This document shows, in pieces, positions 35,362 to 43,698 of a DNA stretch of 64,000 nt. Position 1 is the stretch's first letter. The number at the start of each line of letters is the position of its first letter. Made by a program: the position numbers and the translations under genes. The notes beneath the pieces were generated by a model. It was not told where the DNA came from. It saw only the letters and a list, made by a program, of their open reading frames with translations, and did no database searches. The DNA is from Rhizobium sp. TH2. Lineage in GTDB: Bacteria > Pseudomonadota > Alphaproteobacteria > Rhizobiales > Rhizobiaceae. The DNA lies in assembly GCF_024707525.1 (NCBI RefSeq), contig NZ_CP062231.1, positions 4,216,001 through 4,280,000 on the forward strand, read 5' to 3'.

Positions 35362-36198
35362 TCAGACGCCCTTCAGGACATAGATGGTCGGCTTCTTCGG
35401 TAGCGTGCGGATGGACACCTGCATCGTATCCTCCGGCGATCTGAACACGTCATATTCGGAGCCGAACATGCCGAGGAAATCGTCGATCACCGGGCCACGG
35501 CGGTGCATGGGCAATATCACCGAGGAGCGCAGCCGCTGCACCACCTTGCTCATCGATTGCTTGCCCATGGTCAGCCCGCCATCGACGGGCACCATCAGCA
35601 CATCGAGCCTGCCGATTTCGGCGTAATGCCCTTCAGCGAGTTCGTGATGCAGGTGGCCGAGATGGCCGATGCACAGGCCGGCGACTTCGAAGATGAAGAT
35701 CGAATTGCCGTTTTCCTCGAACGTGCCCCACCGCCGGATGTCGGTCGTCACGTTGCGGATGAACGTATCGCCCACCATCAGCTCATGCTTGATCGCCTCG
35801 CCCGGCGTCTCGCTCCAGCCATGCAGGACATGCTGGATTCCGGGGTCGGGCGTCAGTGTATAGTGGGTGGTGTGCGCGTGGTTCATGGTCGCCACCATGG
35901 GCGGGACAGGCGGCTTGTACCAACCGTTGTAATCCGTGGCGATTGTAACGCCGCCGGGCGTCTGGATGTAGAATGTCGAATGGCCGAGATAAGTGATCGT
36001 CACCGGCTCGTCGGTCACGGCGGCCAGTTGCAGCTTGGCAGAATCGGCATCGGGCTCGAAACGGGCAAAAGTCGCGCCCGGCAGGCTGCCGGCAATCGCC
36101 TGACACTGGCTGAAGTGGCGGGGTTTTTCTTCCTGCGCATGTGCCGCGGCGGCCACGAACCCAACGGCAACCATTACCGATAAAAGCCATCGGAGCAT
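35362..36198 (-). CDS. Secreted MBL-fold (UlaG-like) metallohydrolase
   Basis: A 278-residue protein with a signal peptide ([18 protein letters not shown]). The metallo-beta-lactamase strand is [27 protein letters not shown], followed by the region NHAHTTHYT in place of the usual [16 protein letters not shown] and a later LPMHRRG. The metal-binding set is histidine-rich but not the standard HXHXDH, so the exact chemistry is uncertain. The start MLRWLLS was chosen five codons inside the longest frame. It lies between ymdB and yebC, all read leftwards. Confidence 0.75.
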   Translation of the reverse strand: MLRWLLSVMVAVGFVAAAAHAQEEKPRHFSQCQAIAGSLPGATFARFEPDADSAKLQLAAVTDEPVTITYLGHSTFYIQTPGGVTIATDYNGWYKPPVPPMVATMNHAHTTHYTLTPDPGIQHVLHGWSETPGEAIKHELMVGDTFIRNVTTDIRRWGTFEENGNSIFIFEVAGLCIGHLGHLHHELAEGHYAEIGRLDVLMVPVDGGLTMGKQSMSKVVQRLRSSVILPMHRRGPVIDDFLGMFGSEYDVFRSPEDTMQVSIRTLPKKPTIYVLKGV

Positions 36199-36319
36199 TG
36201 CGCATACCTCCATTCAGCCTTGTTGCGCTGCGAAGGATGCGGCAGCATCATACGATCGTCCAGCCTGAAAAGCCTGGGCGCGCTCACAATGCCGTTATCG
36301 TTCGGATTGGACGGATGTG

Positions 36320-37144
36320 CTATGCCCAGAACTCGGGCACGGTCTCCTTGAGGCGCGGGCCAAGCCGGAGCGGCGCAATATTTTCCGCCAAGCCCGTTCG
36401 GTCAGAAATATCGACACCGACACCACAGATCGTGGCGGGACCCGATGCCGCCTCGAAGCGGCCGCGCGGCACCTTGGAGAGGAACCGGTTGAGCGGCTCC
36501 TCCTTCTCCATGCCGAGCGAGGAATCATAGTCGCCGCACATGCCCGCATCCGAGAGATAGGCCGTGCCGCCGTTCAGGATCTGGTGGTCGGCGGTCGGCA
36601 CATGGGTGTGGGTGCCGACGACGAAGCTCGCACGGCCATCGACGAAATGCCCGAAGCACTGCTTTTCGCTGGTCGCCTCGGCGTGAAAATCGAAGATAAT
36701 CGCATCGGCCTGCTCGCCCAGCGGACAAGCCGCAAGAATGCCCTCGGCCGCCTTGAAGGGATCGTCGAGATCGGGGCTCATGAACACCCGCCCCATGATA
36801 TTGGCAACGAGGACGCGCGCACCGTTCCGCGCCATATAGACGCCCGATCCCTTGCCCGGCGTGCCGGCGGGATAGTTGGCCGGACGCAGGAACTGGTCGT
36901 GGCGATCGGCGAAGATCAGCGCCTCGCGCTGGTCCCAGACATGGTTGCCCGTGGTCATCACATCGGCGCCCGCGCCGATCGTGGAATTGAGGATATCCTC
37001 GGTGATCCCGAAACCACCGGCGGCATTCTCGCCATTGACGATGACGAAATCGAGCCTGAAGTCCGATATCAGGCCGGGCAGCCGGTCGAACACCGCTTGC
37101 CGCCCCGTCCGCCCCACCATGTCTCCGAGAAACAGCAGCCTCAT
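36320..37144 (-). CDS. ymdB: YmdB-type metallophosphoesterase (TIGR00282)
   Basis: A 274-residue cytoplasmic phosphoesterase. Metal motifs are FLGDMVGRTGR, VNGENAAGG, TTGNHVWDQ, DFHAEATSEK and VVGTHTHVPTAD. Members hydrolyse 2',3'-cyclic nucleotides or act in RNA-linked regulation. The start ATG overlaps the stop of the 5-FCL gene by 4 bases, forming a coupled pair. Confidence 0.9.
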   Translation of the reverse strand: MRLLFLGDMVGRTGRQAVFDRLPGLISDFRLDFVIVNGENAAGGFGITEDILNSTIGAGADVMTTGNHVWDQREALIFADRHDQFLRPANYPAGTPGKGSGVYMARNGARVLVANIMGRVFMSPDLDDPFKAAEGILAACPLGEQADAIIFDFHAEATSEKQCFGHFVDGRASFVVGTHTHVPTADHQILNGGTAYLSDAGMCGDYDSSLGMEKEEPLNRFLSKVPRGRFEAASGPATICGVGVDISDRTGLAENIAPLRLGPRLKETVPEFWA

Positions 37145-37728
37145 GCCAGTTCCTTCCCGAAGACCTTGAGGCCGCTTTCGGTCAGGATCGCATCGAGCGC
37201 GACGTCATGGTCCTCGGCCGGGATCACCTCGATCTCCTGGCAATCGAAGGCCACACCGATCAATTGCGGGCGCTTCCCCCTGGCATGAAGATCAGAAATA
37301 ACGCGGTCGTAGAATCCGGCACCATAGCCGATGCGGTGACCCAGGCGATCATAGGCCGAAAGCGGCACGAGCATCACGTCGGGATCGACCACCCTCGCCT
37401 CCGGGCCCGGCCCCGATGTGCCGAACCCCGTCTTGACGAGCGGCGCCCCGGCGATGAGTTCGCGGAATATGATCGTATGCCTGTTGACGACCACGGGCAT
37501 GGAGAGGCGCCCGCCACGATCCTTCAGCCGTTGCATCAAGGGCCGCACATCCACCTCCGAACGGATCGGGAAGAAGCCGGATATTTCCTGGCCCGGCTCG
37601 AAGACAATGCCCTCTCCGCCGGCATCGGCGATCAGCATGCTTTTTTCTATGCGGTTTTCGGTGGGAATGGCATCGCGTGCAGCAAGTCTTTCCGCGCGCA
37701 ACTGCGCCTTCAGCGCCTTGGAAATCAT
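37141..37728 (-). CDS. ygfA: 5-formyltetrahydrofolate cyclo-ligase
   Basis: A 195-residue enzyme. It starts MISKALKAQLRAERLAARDAI. The ATP/folate motifs are FFPIRSEVDVRPLM and the C-terminal LVPLSAYDRLGHRIGYGAGFYDR. It converts 5-formyl-THF to 5,10-methenyl-THF. In many bacteria this gene follows zapA and 6S RNA; here it is 14 kb away and in opposite orientation, coupled to ymdB. Confidence 0.93.
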   Translation of the reverse strand: MISKALKAQLRAERLAARDAIPTENRIEKSMLIADAGGEGIVFEPGQEISGFFPIRSEVDVRPLMQRLKDRGGRLSMPVVVNRHTIIFRELIAGAPLVKTGFGTSGPGPEARVVDPDVMLVPLSAYDRLGHRIGYGAGFYDRVISDLHARGKRPQLIGVAFDCQEIEVIPAEDHDVALDAILTESGLKVFGKELA

Positions 37729-37816
37729 TCGTCTTCTTTCTCAGTCTTTATGGGCAACCCTATTAGGCCGAATTCCCGCCGTGGGCAATCCGGAGCATGC
37801 TGCGCATGTCTCTCGC

Positions 37817-38509
37817 TCATTTCTGAAGCAGGCTTGCCGCGATGTTGATCGTCAGCGCCAGAATAATGGTGTTGAAGAAATAGGATATGATCGAATGGAT
37901 CAGAACCAGCACCCGCATGGCGCGGGATTCGATCGCGATATCGGCCGTCTGGTTGGCCACGCCTATCGTGAAGGTGAAGTAGAGAAAATCGAGATAGTCG
38001 GGCTCCCTGGTGCCCGGAAATTTCAACCCCTGGCTCTCCTGGATATCGGCCGTCTTTAGATCCCGGTCGACGTAGAATTCGTGAGCATAATGCTCCGTGA
38101 AGATGACGTGGATGAAGCTCCACGCCGTCAGGATCGTCAGCCCCGACAAGCCGATATAGAGGCCGGCATCACCGCCGGAACGGTCGCGAAGATTTATCAG
38201 CTCGAAGACAATCGCGGCCAGGCTCGCGGTCGCGGCAACAAAGGCCATGATGAGGACGGTATAGTGCCCCTCATCCAGTTCCTGTGCATGCTTACGCATG
38301 GATTCGCCCGTGGCCCGGCGCATGGCAATTCCCGCAAGCACCAGCAAAAGCACGATTGCCGCATTCCAGGCAATAAGCGCGCGCGTCGCAATGTCGAGAC
38401 CGCGGGCGGGGAACAGCCAATAGACCACGACCCCAAAAACCACGGCGACCATCAGCTTGGGACGGGCCATGAAATGTCGAAATGGTCCCAACGCGCGCTT
38501 GGCCTTCAT
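37817..38509 (-). CDS. DUF1345 membrane protein
   Basis: A 230-residue protein with five or six membrane segments (about 15-35, 40-60, 85-108, 120-142, 175-195, 205-228). The stretch TAWSFIHVIFTEHYAHEFY and EPDYLDFLYFTFTIGVANQTADI are characteristic of DUF1345. The latter has a pore-loop-like look reminiscent of potassium channels, but no TVGYG filter is present. The function is unknown. The start at MKAKRALG has an AGG upstream. Confidence 0.82.
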   Translation of the reverse strand: MKAKRALGPFRHFMARPKLMVAVVFGVVVYWLFPARGLDIATRALIAWNAAIVLLLVLAGIAMRRATGESMRKHAQELDEGHYTVLIMAFVAATASLAAIVFELINLRDRSGGDAGLYIGLSGLTILTAWSFIHVIFTEHYAHEFYVDRDLKTADIQESQGLKFPGTREPDYLDFLYFTFTIGVANQTADIAIESRAMRVLVLIHSIISYFFNTIILALTINIAASLLQK

Positions 38510-38519
38510 GTCGAGCCTG

Positions 38520-38711
38520 CTACTTCTTGAACAGACTCTCCGCGACATTGCGGCTGGAGGATTTGGCAGCGATCTCGGCATCCAGCCGCGCGATCTCGGC
38601 CTGCAGGATCGCTATCCGCGACTTGAGTTCGTCAACGGACAGCAATGAGATATCGGAGCCGATCTCGTGGCTCGGCTTCTTGATCGGCTTGTCTTCGTCG
38701 AACAGGCTCAT
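38520..38711 (-). CDS. DUF1192 small protein
   Basis: A 63-residue protein (MSLFDEDKPIKKPSHEIGSD...LSVDELKSRIAILQAEIARLDAEIAAK) matching DUF1192. A short disordered N-terminus is followed by a coiled coil. Its ATG overlaps the MFS stop by 4 bases, and it ends 10 bases before the DUF1345 gene, so MFS-DUF1192-DUF1345 form one unit. Confidence 0.82.
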   Translation of the reverse strand: MSLFDEDKPIKKPSHEIGSDISLLSVDELKSRIAILQAEIARLDAEIAAKSSSRNVAESLFKK

Positions 38712-40003
38712 GCCGGTTCCGCTCCCGTTTCCTTGGGCCTGAGGTTAGCTTCATCCTCGCTCTCCGGCAAGCGTTGCGCGCGCGGGCTGAGCGAAAGGCT
38801 TTCGGGCGTCACCGTCGTCCCCGAGGAAACCGACTGGTAGCTGTCGCGCTCGCCGACCGGAACCGGTGCCCGCATCCGCGAGCGCAGCAGTGCGTAGACG
38901 ACGATCAGGAAATGGGAAACCGCCGTGACGGCGAAGAGCGCGTAGGGTCCCATATACTGCATGACCGGGCCGCCGACCGACGGGCCGATCACCGTGCCGA
39001 TACCGTAGAGCAGCAGCAGACCACCCGATATCGCCACGAAATCGGATGACTTGGCGAAGTCGTTGGCGTGCGCCACGGCGATTGGATAAAGCGCATAGGC
39101 CGTGGCGCCATAGACGCCGATCAGGATAAGCAGTGTCGTCACGTTTTCGGGGCGCACCACGAAAAGCTGGAAGCCCGCGAGAAACGAGACGCCGGACAGG
39201 ATCGCCAGCACGTAACGCCGGTCCATCCGGTCCGACATCCGGCCTGCGGGAATCTGCATCGCCGCACCAGCGAAGATCGTGATGGTCATCATGATAGCGA
39301 TGTCGCCGGGGGAGAGACCGGCCTTTGCCCCGAACACCGCACCGAGCGTACCCCAGGCGCCATTGGCAATACCGACGAGCAGGATACCGACAAACGACAC
39401 CGGCGAGTTCCGGTAAAGCGCGACCAGATCGAGCTTCAGTTCGTTGAGCGGCTTCGGCGTCTGCGCGTTGGAAACGAGCGTCGGCAGCATCGCGAAACAA
39501 TAGAATATGCCCGCCAGCAGAAACAGCGTCTGGCCATTGATATCCGCGCCCGCAACGGCCATCTGGCCACCCACGACGCCGATCAGCGTGATCGAGATAT
39601 AAAACGAGAAGATCATGCCCCGGCTCTCGTTCGTCGCCCGTTCGTTGAGCCAGCTCTCGATGATCATCACGGTCGCCGCCGAGGAAAAGCCGGTTACGGC
39701 ACGCGAAAATATCCAGACGTTTTCATCGACCACGATGCCGGTGGCCAGCGCCGTGATCGCGATGATCGAGATGAAGCCCGAGAACGCACGGACATGACCG
39801 ACCCGCTTGACCAGCCGCCGCGCAAAGATGCAGCCGAGCACGAAGCCCGCCGCCCAGGATGTGCCGAAGAACCCGAGTACGGTTTCCGAATAGCCCTCAT
39901 TGGCCCCACGCATCGGCATCAGCAGGCTGTGCAGGCCGTTGCCGAGAAACAGGAATAGGGTTCCGATCAGGAGCGCCAAAACGGAAAACAGATTCTGTCT
40001 CAT
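38708..40003 (-). CDS. MFS transporter (YcaD/CynX-like)
   Basis: A 431-residue carrier with 12 predicted helices. It has the inter-helix motifs CIFARRLVKRVGHVRAFSG and PAGRMSDRMDRRYVL, the usual MFS loop 2-3 and 8-9 signatures. A hydrophilic C-terminal tail of about 50 residues follows. The look is that of the YcaD/UMF-type subfamily, but the substrate is not recognisable. It is first in a three-gene unit. The 203 bases upstream contain no recognisable site. Confidence 0.87.
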   Translation of the reverse strand: MRQNLFSVLALLIGTLFLFLGNGLHSLLMPMRGANEGYSETVLGFFGTSWAAGFVLGCIFARRLVKRVGHVRAFSGFISIIAITALATGIVVDENVWIFSRAVTGFSSAATVMIIESWLNERATNESRGMIFSFYISITLIGVVGGQMAVAGADINGQTLFLLAGIFYCFAMLPTLVSNAQTPKPLNELKLDLVALYRNSPVSFVGILLVGIANGAWGTLGAVFGAKAGLSPGDIAIMMTITIFAGAAMQIPAGRMSDRMDRRYVLAILSGVSFLAGFQLFVVRPENVTTLLILIGVYGATAYALYPIAVAHANDFAKSSDFVAISGGLLLLYGIGTVIGPSVGGPVMQYMGPYALFAVTAVSHFLIVVYALLRSRMRAPVPVGERDSYQSVSSGTTVTPESLSLSPRAQRLPESEDEANLRPKETGAEPA

Positions 40004-40206
40004 GCGGCAAAGCTCTTCATGTTTCTGGTTGTCTTGAACTGATCCCGGATGGGGCCGTCAAGTATTAGGCATTGGCGGAGCGACCCGATTCGTGCGATCT
40101 AAATCTACGTGACATGGCCGCCTCCTCCAAATAGAGGGAAGGACCGACGGCTTCGCCACCAAAGGCGCCGATAATATGGCACGTACCGACTAAGGAACGG
40201 AGAAAA

Positions 40207-40362
40207 TTGACAAAAATCGTTCCGCTCCTCGGTATTTTCCTGATGCTTCTCCACCTTGTCTGGCCCTTTAATGTACCGGGCCTGCGCAAACGTCGAGACT
40301 TCTGGAAAATCGCCGTCGTCATGGGCGTCGCGATCGTCTTCACCGCATTGCTGCGCGAGTAG
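40207..40362 (+). CDS. Small two-helix membrane protein
   Basis: A 51-codon frame starting TTG (read LTKIVPLLGIFLMLLHLVWP) with GGAACGGAG upstream. Two hydrophobic segments (about 4-20 and 34-47) flank a basic loop (GLRKRRDFWK). I recall small proteins of this pattern in rhizobial genomes. It lies tail-to-tail with the MotB-like gene, 3 bases apart. The TTG start is uncertain. Confidence 0.6.
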   Translation: MTKIVPLLGIFLMLLHLVWPFNVPGLRKRRDFWKIAVVMGVAIVFTALLRE

Positions 40363-40365
40363 AAG

Positions 40366-41397
40366 TTACTTCTCGGTCAGTTTCAGCTCGATGCGGCGGT
40401 TCTGGTTGCGCGCCTCGTCGCTGTCGCCTTCCGCGATTGGCTGATATTGGCCGAAACCCGCCGCCACCAGCCGGTCAGCCGGCACGCCCTGCGAAATCAG
40501 GAATTTCACCACCGAGGTCGCACGCGCCGATGAGAGCTCCCAGTTGTCGGCATATTTCCCGGTGCCGGACAGCGGCACACTGTCGGTATGGCCATCGACG
40601 CGCAGCACCCAATTGATCTCGGCCGGGATTTCCTTGGCAAGATCGAGCAGCGCCTGGGCGAGCTTGGACATCTCCGCCTTGCCGGGATCATTGAGCTCGT
40701 TGCCGCCCGACGGGAACAGCACCTCGGACTGGAAGACGAAGCGGTCGCCGACGATGCGGATGTTCTCGCGATCGGACAGGATCTCGCGCAACCGCCCGAA
40801 GAAGTCGGACCTGTAGCGGTTGAGCTCCTGGACGCGCTGGGCGAGCGCCACATTGAGCCGCCGGCCGAGATCGGCGATCTTGGTCTGGGACGATTTGTCC
40901 CTGGACTCGGACGCCTGTAGCGCCTGTTCGACGGCGGCGATCTGCGCCCTGAGCGCCGCGATCTGCTGGTTGAGCAGTTCGACCTGGCTCAAGGCCTGCT
41001 GGCTGACGTCCCTCTGCTGGGACAGTTCCTCGTTCAGCGTGCCGATGCGGGCATTGGCGGCATTCGAATCGCCGCTTCCCTGCTCGAGTATCTTCTGGAG
41101 ACGCGAACGCTCGGTCTCCGCCGACATGAGCTGGGACTGAAGATTTGAGAAGGAATCCTCGAGATCCTGCTTGCCGCCCTTCTCCAGTGCCAGGAGTTCG
41201 GTCAGTTCGTTGATCTGGTTGTTGAGCCGCTCCAGCACCTCGTCGCGGCCGGAGATTTCCCGGCTCAGGATGAATTGCCCAAGCACGAACACGGTCAACA
41301 GGAACATGATGGCGAGCAGAATCGTCGATAGCGCATCGACGAAACCCGGCCAGTAGTCGACGGTGCGCTCACGGCCGCCCTTGCGACGCAAGGCCAT
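40366..41397 (-). CDS. MotB/OmpA-type peptidoglycan-binding protein
   Basis: A 343-residue protein. A single N-terminal helix (about 18-42) has an aspartate in VDALSTILLAIMFLL, like MotB's proton-binding residue. A long coiled coil (about 50-195) leads to a C-terminal OmpA domain with VLRVDGHTDSVPLSG and NWELSSARATSVVKFL that binds peptidoglycan. It sits 1 base downstream of the MotA/ExbB-like gene, so the pair probably forms a proton-driven envelope motor. Not flagellar: no flagellar genes are nearby. Confidence 0.87.
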   Translation of the reverse strand: MALRRKGGRERTVDYWPGFVDALSTILLAIMFLLTVFVLGQFILSREISGRDEVLERLNNQINELTELLALEKGGKQDLEDSFSNLQSQLMSAETERSRLQKILEQGSGDSNAANARIGTLNEELSQQRDVSQQALSQVELLNQQIAALRAQIAAVEQALQASESRDKSSQTKIADLGRRLNVALAQRVQELNRYRSDFFGRLREILSDRENIRIVGDRFVFQSEVLFPSGGNELNDPGKAEMSKLAQALLDLAKEIPAEINWVLRVDGHTDSVPLSGTGKYADNWELSSARATSVVKFLISQGVPADRLVAAGFGQYQPIAEGDSDEARNQNRRIELKLTEK

Positions 41398-41398
41398 G

Positions 41399-42430
41399 CT
41401 ACTTGCCCCCGATCTTGTCGGTCAGTTGGTCGAGCGTGCGCCTCAGCGCCTTGGATTCCTCCTGCTGCGCCTCTATCCAGTCGCGCAGCATCTGCTGCTC
41501 GGTACGCATGTTGCGCACCAGTCCCTGGATGCCTTCGGCGAGCGAGGCCATGGCAGCGGTCGAACGCTGCGTGCTGCCGCCTTCCTGGCTGATCTTCACC
41601 AGCTGTTCGGAGAGCGACTTGAGTTCTTCGGTCGAACCGGTGCCCGCGCCTTCGACCAGCACCGGCGCGAAATCGTGGCTGACATCGGTCACCGATGACA
41701 GCCAGTTTTCCAGTTCGTTATAGAAGCGATTTTGCGCGCGTCCTGCCTGAAGGTCGAGGAAGCCCAGCACCAGGGAGCCCGAAAGACCGAAGAGCGACGA
41801 GGAGAACGCCGTGCCCATGCCGGTCAGCGGCGCCGACAGGCTTTCCTTGAGCGTATTGAGAATATCGGCCGTCTGGCCGGAGCCGGGATCGAGTCCCTGG
41901 ATGACGGTATTGATCGACCCGATCGTGCCGAGCAGGCCCCAGAAAGTGCCAAGCAGACCGAGGAAGATCAGAAGCCCTGTGAGGTAGCGCGTCGTGTCGC
42001 GGGTTTCATCCAGCCGGCTGGCGATCGAATCGAGGATCGACCGCAGCGCCGCCGGCGACAGCGCGCCCGTCTGGCTCGTCGACATCAGCGCCCGCATCGG
42101 CCCGAGCATGACAGGTTCGCGGCCTGCCTTCTCGGCGCTGCCCGCCGCACGAAACGAATTGAACCAGCGCACTTCGGGCCGAAGCGCCAACACATGATTG
42201 AAGGCAAGCAGGATGCCTATGACCAACACGCCCAGAATCAGACCATTGAGGCCGGGATTGGCGACGAAGGCCTCGCGGCCCTGCCTGAACAGGATAGCGG
42301 CGGCGAAACCGACAAGTATGAGGAAGATAACCATGGTCCAGAAGTAGGACATCGGGCTCGAAAGTCTTCGTCCATAGGACGTCGGTTCGCTGCCCTCTTC
42401 ATCCCGATCGAAAAACCCTGCCCCTGCCAT
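41399..42430 (-). CDS. MotA/TolQ/ExbB-type proton channel protein
   Basis: A 343-residue protein. Membrane segments lie at about 28-48 and 62-82, then a cytoplasmic part, then YLTGLLIFLGLLGTFWGLLGTIGSI and LTGMGTAFSSSLFGLSGSLVLGFLDL, the paired TM3-TM4 signature of MotA/ExbB proteins. A C-terminal helical tail (about 250-340) would contact partners. It is first in a two-gene unit with the MotB-like protein. The operon is a known type in Rhizobiales envelopes, but its load is not known. Confidence 0.85.
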   Translation of the reverse strand: MAGAGFFDRDEEGSEPTSYGRRLSSPMSYFWTMVIFLILVGFAAAILFRQGREAFVANPGLNGLILGVLVIGILLAFNHVLALRPEVRWFNSFRAAGSAEKAGREPVMLGPMRALMSTSQTGALSPAALRSILDSIASRLDETRDTTRYLTGLLIFLGLLGTFWGLLGTIGSINTVIQGLDPGSGQTADILNTLKESLSAPLTGMGTAFSSSLFGLSGSLVLGFLDLQAGRAQNRFYNELENWLSSVTDVSHDFAPVLVEGAGTGSTEELKSLSEQLVKISQEGGSTQRSTAAMASLAEGIQGLVRNMRTEQQMLRDWIEAQQEESKALRRTLDQLTDKIGGK

Positions 42431-42659
42431 ACGCTCTTTCCATCCGCCAAATCATGACGGGAGACTAGAGGAAGATTGCGCCGAATTGAAGAGGTGTCGC
42501 GACTGACGGAGACCGTCCTGCGCGACAATCCGAACGGCGCACTCAATGTAAACCACATGACAGTGACACGCTGACGTAAGAACGATGCCGAGGAAACGAA
42601 GGATATCCAGCCTTTCAAAGGCTGTGGCCACGACTTATTCTTCGGGCGCAAGCCAGCCG

Positions 42660-42675
42660 TTAACCATTCGTTAAC
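42660..42675. promoter_or_regulatory. CtrA-type box upstream of the orphan sRNA
   Basis: TTAACCATTCGTTAAC matches the TTAA-N7-TTAAC consensus of CtrA exactly. It lies about 20-30 bases before the inferred start of the sRNA candidate and within the long MotA-rcdA gap. Confidence 0.65.
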
Positions 42676-42692
42676 CTTTCCATGTTATTACT

Positions 42693-42796
42693 GATCACAT
42701 CCAGAGCTTCTGGTCTCAGACAATTTCCTTCATCGGGTAGCGTCTGATTTTTCTCCCTGTTTTACCTTGAGAGCCGCTTTCCGCGGCTCTTTTTTT
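42693..42796 (+). ncRNA. Candidate small RNA ending in an orphan intrinsic terminator
   Basis: AGAGCCGC (42770-42777) and GCGGCTCT (42783-42790) make an 8-bp stem followed by a T7 tract on the plus strand. No plus-strand protein gene lies upstream for 2.4 kb, so the terminator has no host. The preceding 80 bases contain a C/U-rich, unpaired-looking TTTTTCTCCCTG that could pair with ribosome sites. A start near 42693 is guessed from a weak -10 and the CtrA-type box. The terminator is certain; the start is not. Confidence 0.6.
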
Positions 42797-42847
42797 GGTG
42801 GCGGGAAAGTGGAACAATTTCATGGCATTTGACTTTAGTTGTGGAGA

Positions 42848-42862
42848 TTAACCGTTCCTTAA
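42848..42862. promoter_or_regulatory. CtrA-type box upstream of rcdA
   Basis: TTAACCGTTCCTTAA matches TTAA-N7-TTAA. It lies about 100 bases before the rcdA start and after the sRNA terminator, a suitable position for rcdA control. The rest of 42431-42963 outside the two boxes and the sRNA has no recognisable feature. Confidence 0.55.
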
Positions 42863-42963
42863 GAATCGGCTTGCGCAAACGTCAAAGTGGTAGCATTCTC
42901 GGCCTCGTTCTATCGGGGCGTCTCGCCGCTTTCCACTGTGATGCGTATTTGGGAATGAAATGA

Positions 42964-43482
42964 ATGTCTGAGACCGGGGCCAACACCATCAGTTTTGCCG
43001 GACACGCGGCGTCGTCCGCACAGTTCAAGGCACTCTATTCCGAAGGGATGACGCTGGTCGAAGAGACCGCCAGCTATCTCGACGGACCCGGCCGGCTTGC
43101 TTCCAAGGCCCTGCCGCGCATGGCATCGGTACTCTACGCCGCGGAATCCATGCGTCTGACGACCCGCCTGATGCAGGTTGCGTCCTGGCTGCTGCTGCAG
43201 CGCGCCATCAACAATGGCGAGATGACCCGCGACCAGGTCGTCAACGAGAAGAAGAAGGTTCGCCTCGATACGTTCAACGTCGATCGTACAGCTCCGGGCT
43301 GGAACGACCTGCCGGGCGACTTCCGCGACCTCGTCGAAAAGTCCATACGCCTTCAGAACCGCGTCGCGGTCCTCGATCGGGAAATCTATCGCCCCGGCGA
43401 ACAGGTCGTGCCGGCTGCCAACAACCAGAATTCGGTTCAGGCTCAGCTTTCACTTCTAAAGACTGCCTTCGGCGGCCACTGA
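42964..43482 (+). CDS. rcdA: RcdA (DUF1465), regulator of CtrA degradation
   Basis: A 172-residue all-helical protein. ALYSEGMTLVEETASYLDGPGR is followed by MRLTTRLMQVASWLLLQRAINNGEM and WNDLPGDFRDLVEKSIRLQNRV, matching DUF1465/RcdA. In Caulobacter it is an adaptor that helps ClpXP degrade CtrA at the G1-S transition. CtrA-type boxes lie upstream, suggesting a feedback loop. A terminator follows 25 bases after the stop. Confidence 0.87.
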   Translation: MSETGANTISFAGHAASSAQFKALYSEGMTLVEETASYLDGPGRLASKALPRMASVLYAAESMRLTTRLMQVASWLLLQRAINNGEMTRDQVVNEKKKVRLDTFNVDRTAPGWNDLPGDFRDLVEKSIRLQNRVAVLDREIYRPGEQVVPAANNQNSVQAQLSLLKTAFGGH

Positions 43483-43507
43483 GCAATTCGGATCGACGCA
43501 AACGACG

Positions 43508-43530
43508 AGCCGGCGCCTGCCGGCTTTTTC
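43508..43530 (+). terminator. Terminator after rcdA
   Basis: AGCCGGC (43508-43514) and GCCGGCT (43519-43525) form a 7-bp stem with a 4-base loop, followed by TTTTC. Confidence 0.85.
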
Positions 43531-43698
43531 GTGTGTAAATCAGGCCGGATGGCCTACAAATTCGAGGCTTTGAAGGTTGACATCGCCTCCTTCAAACGGT
43601 ACATGCCTCACCAAATTCGGGCGCGCACCTTAAAGAAGTGGCGCGCCTTTGATTGTCAATGAAGCAGGATCAACCTGTTAACCTCGCGGATCAGAACA

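Noticed and set aside
37817..38509. DUF1345 protein as a potassium channel
   Set aside because: A pore-loop-like stretch (DFLYFTFTIGVANQTADI) caught the eye, but there is no TVGYG-type filter.
40366..42430. Zorya-type anti-phage system (ZorA/ZorB-like genes)
   Set aside because: The MotA/MotB-like pair resembles ZorAB in domain layout, but no ZorC, ZorD helicase/nuclease or ZorE follows; neighbours are ordinary core genes, and the pair looks like a conserved envelope operon.
42693..42796. Naming the sRNA candidate EcpR1
   Set aside because: Size and cell-cycle context are suggestive, but I could not recall the EcpR1 sequence or its locus well enough to support the name.
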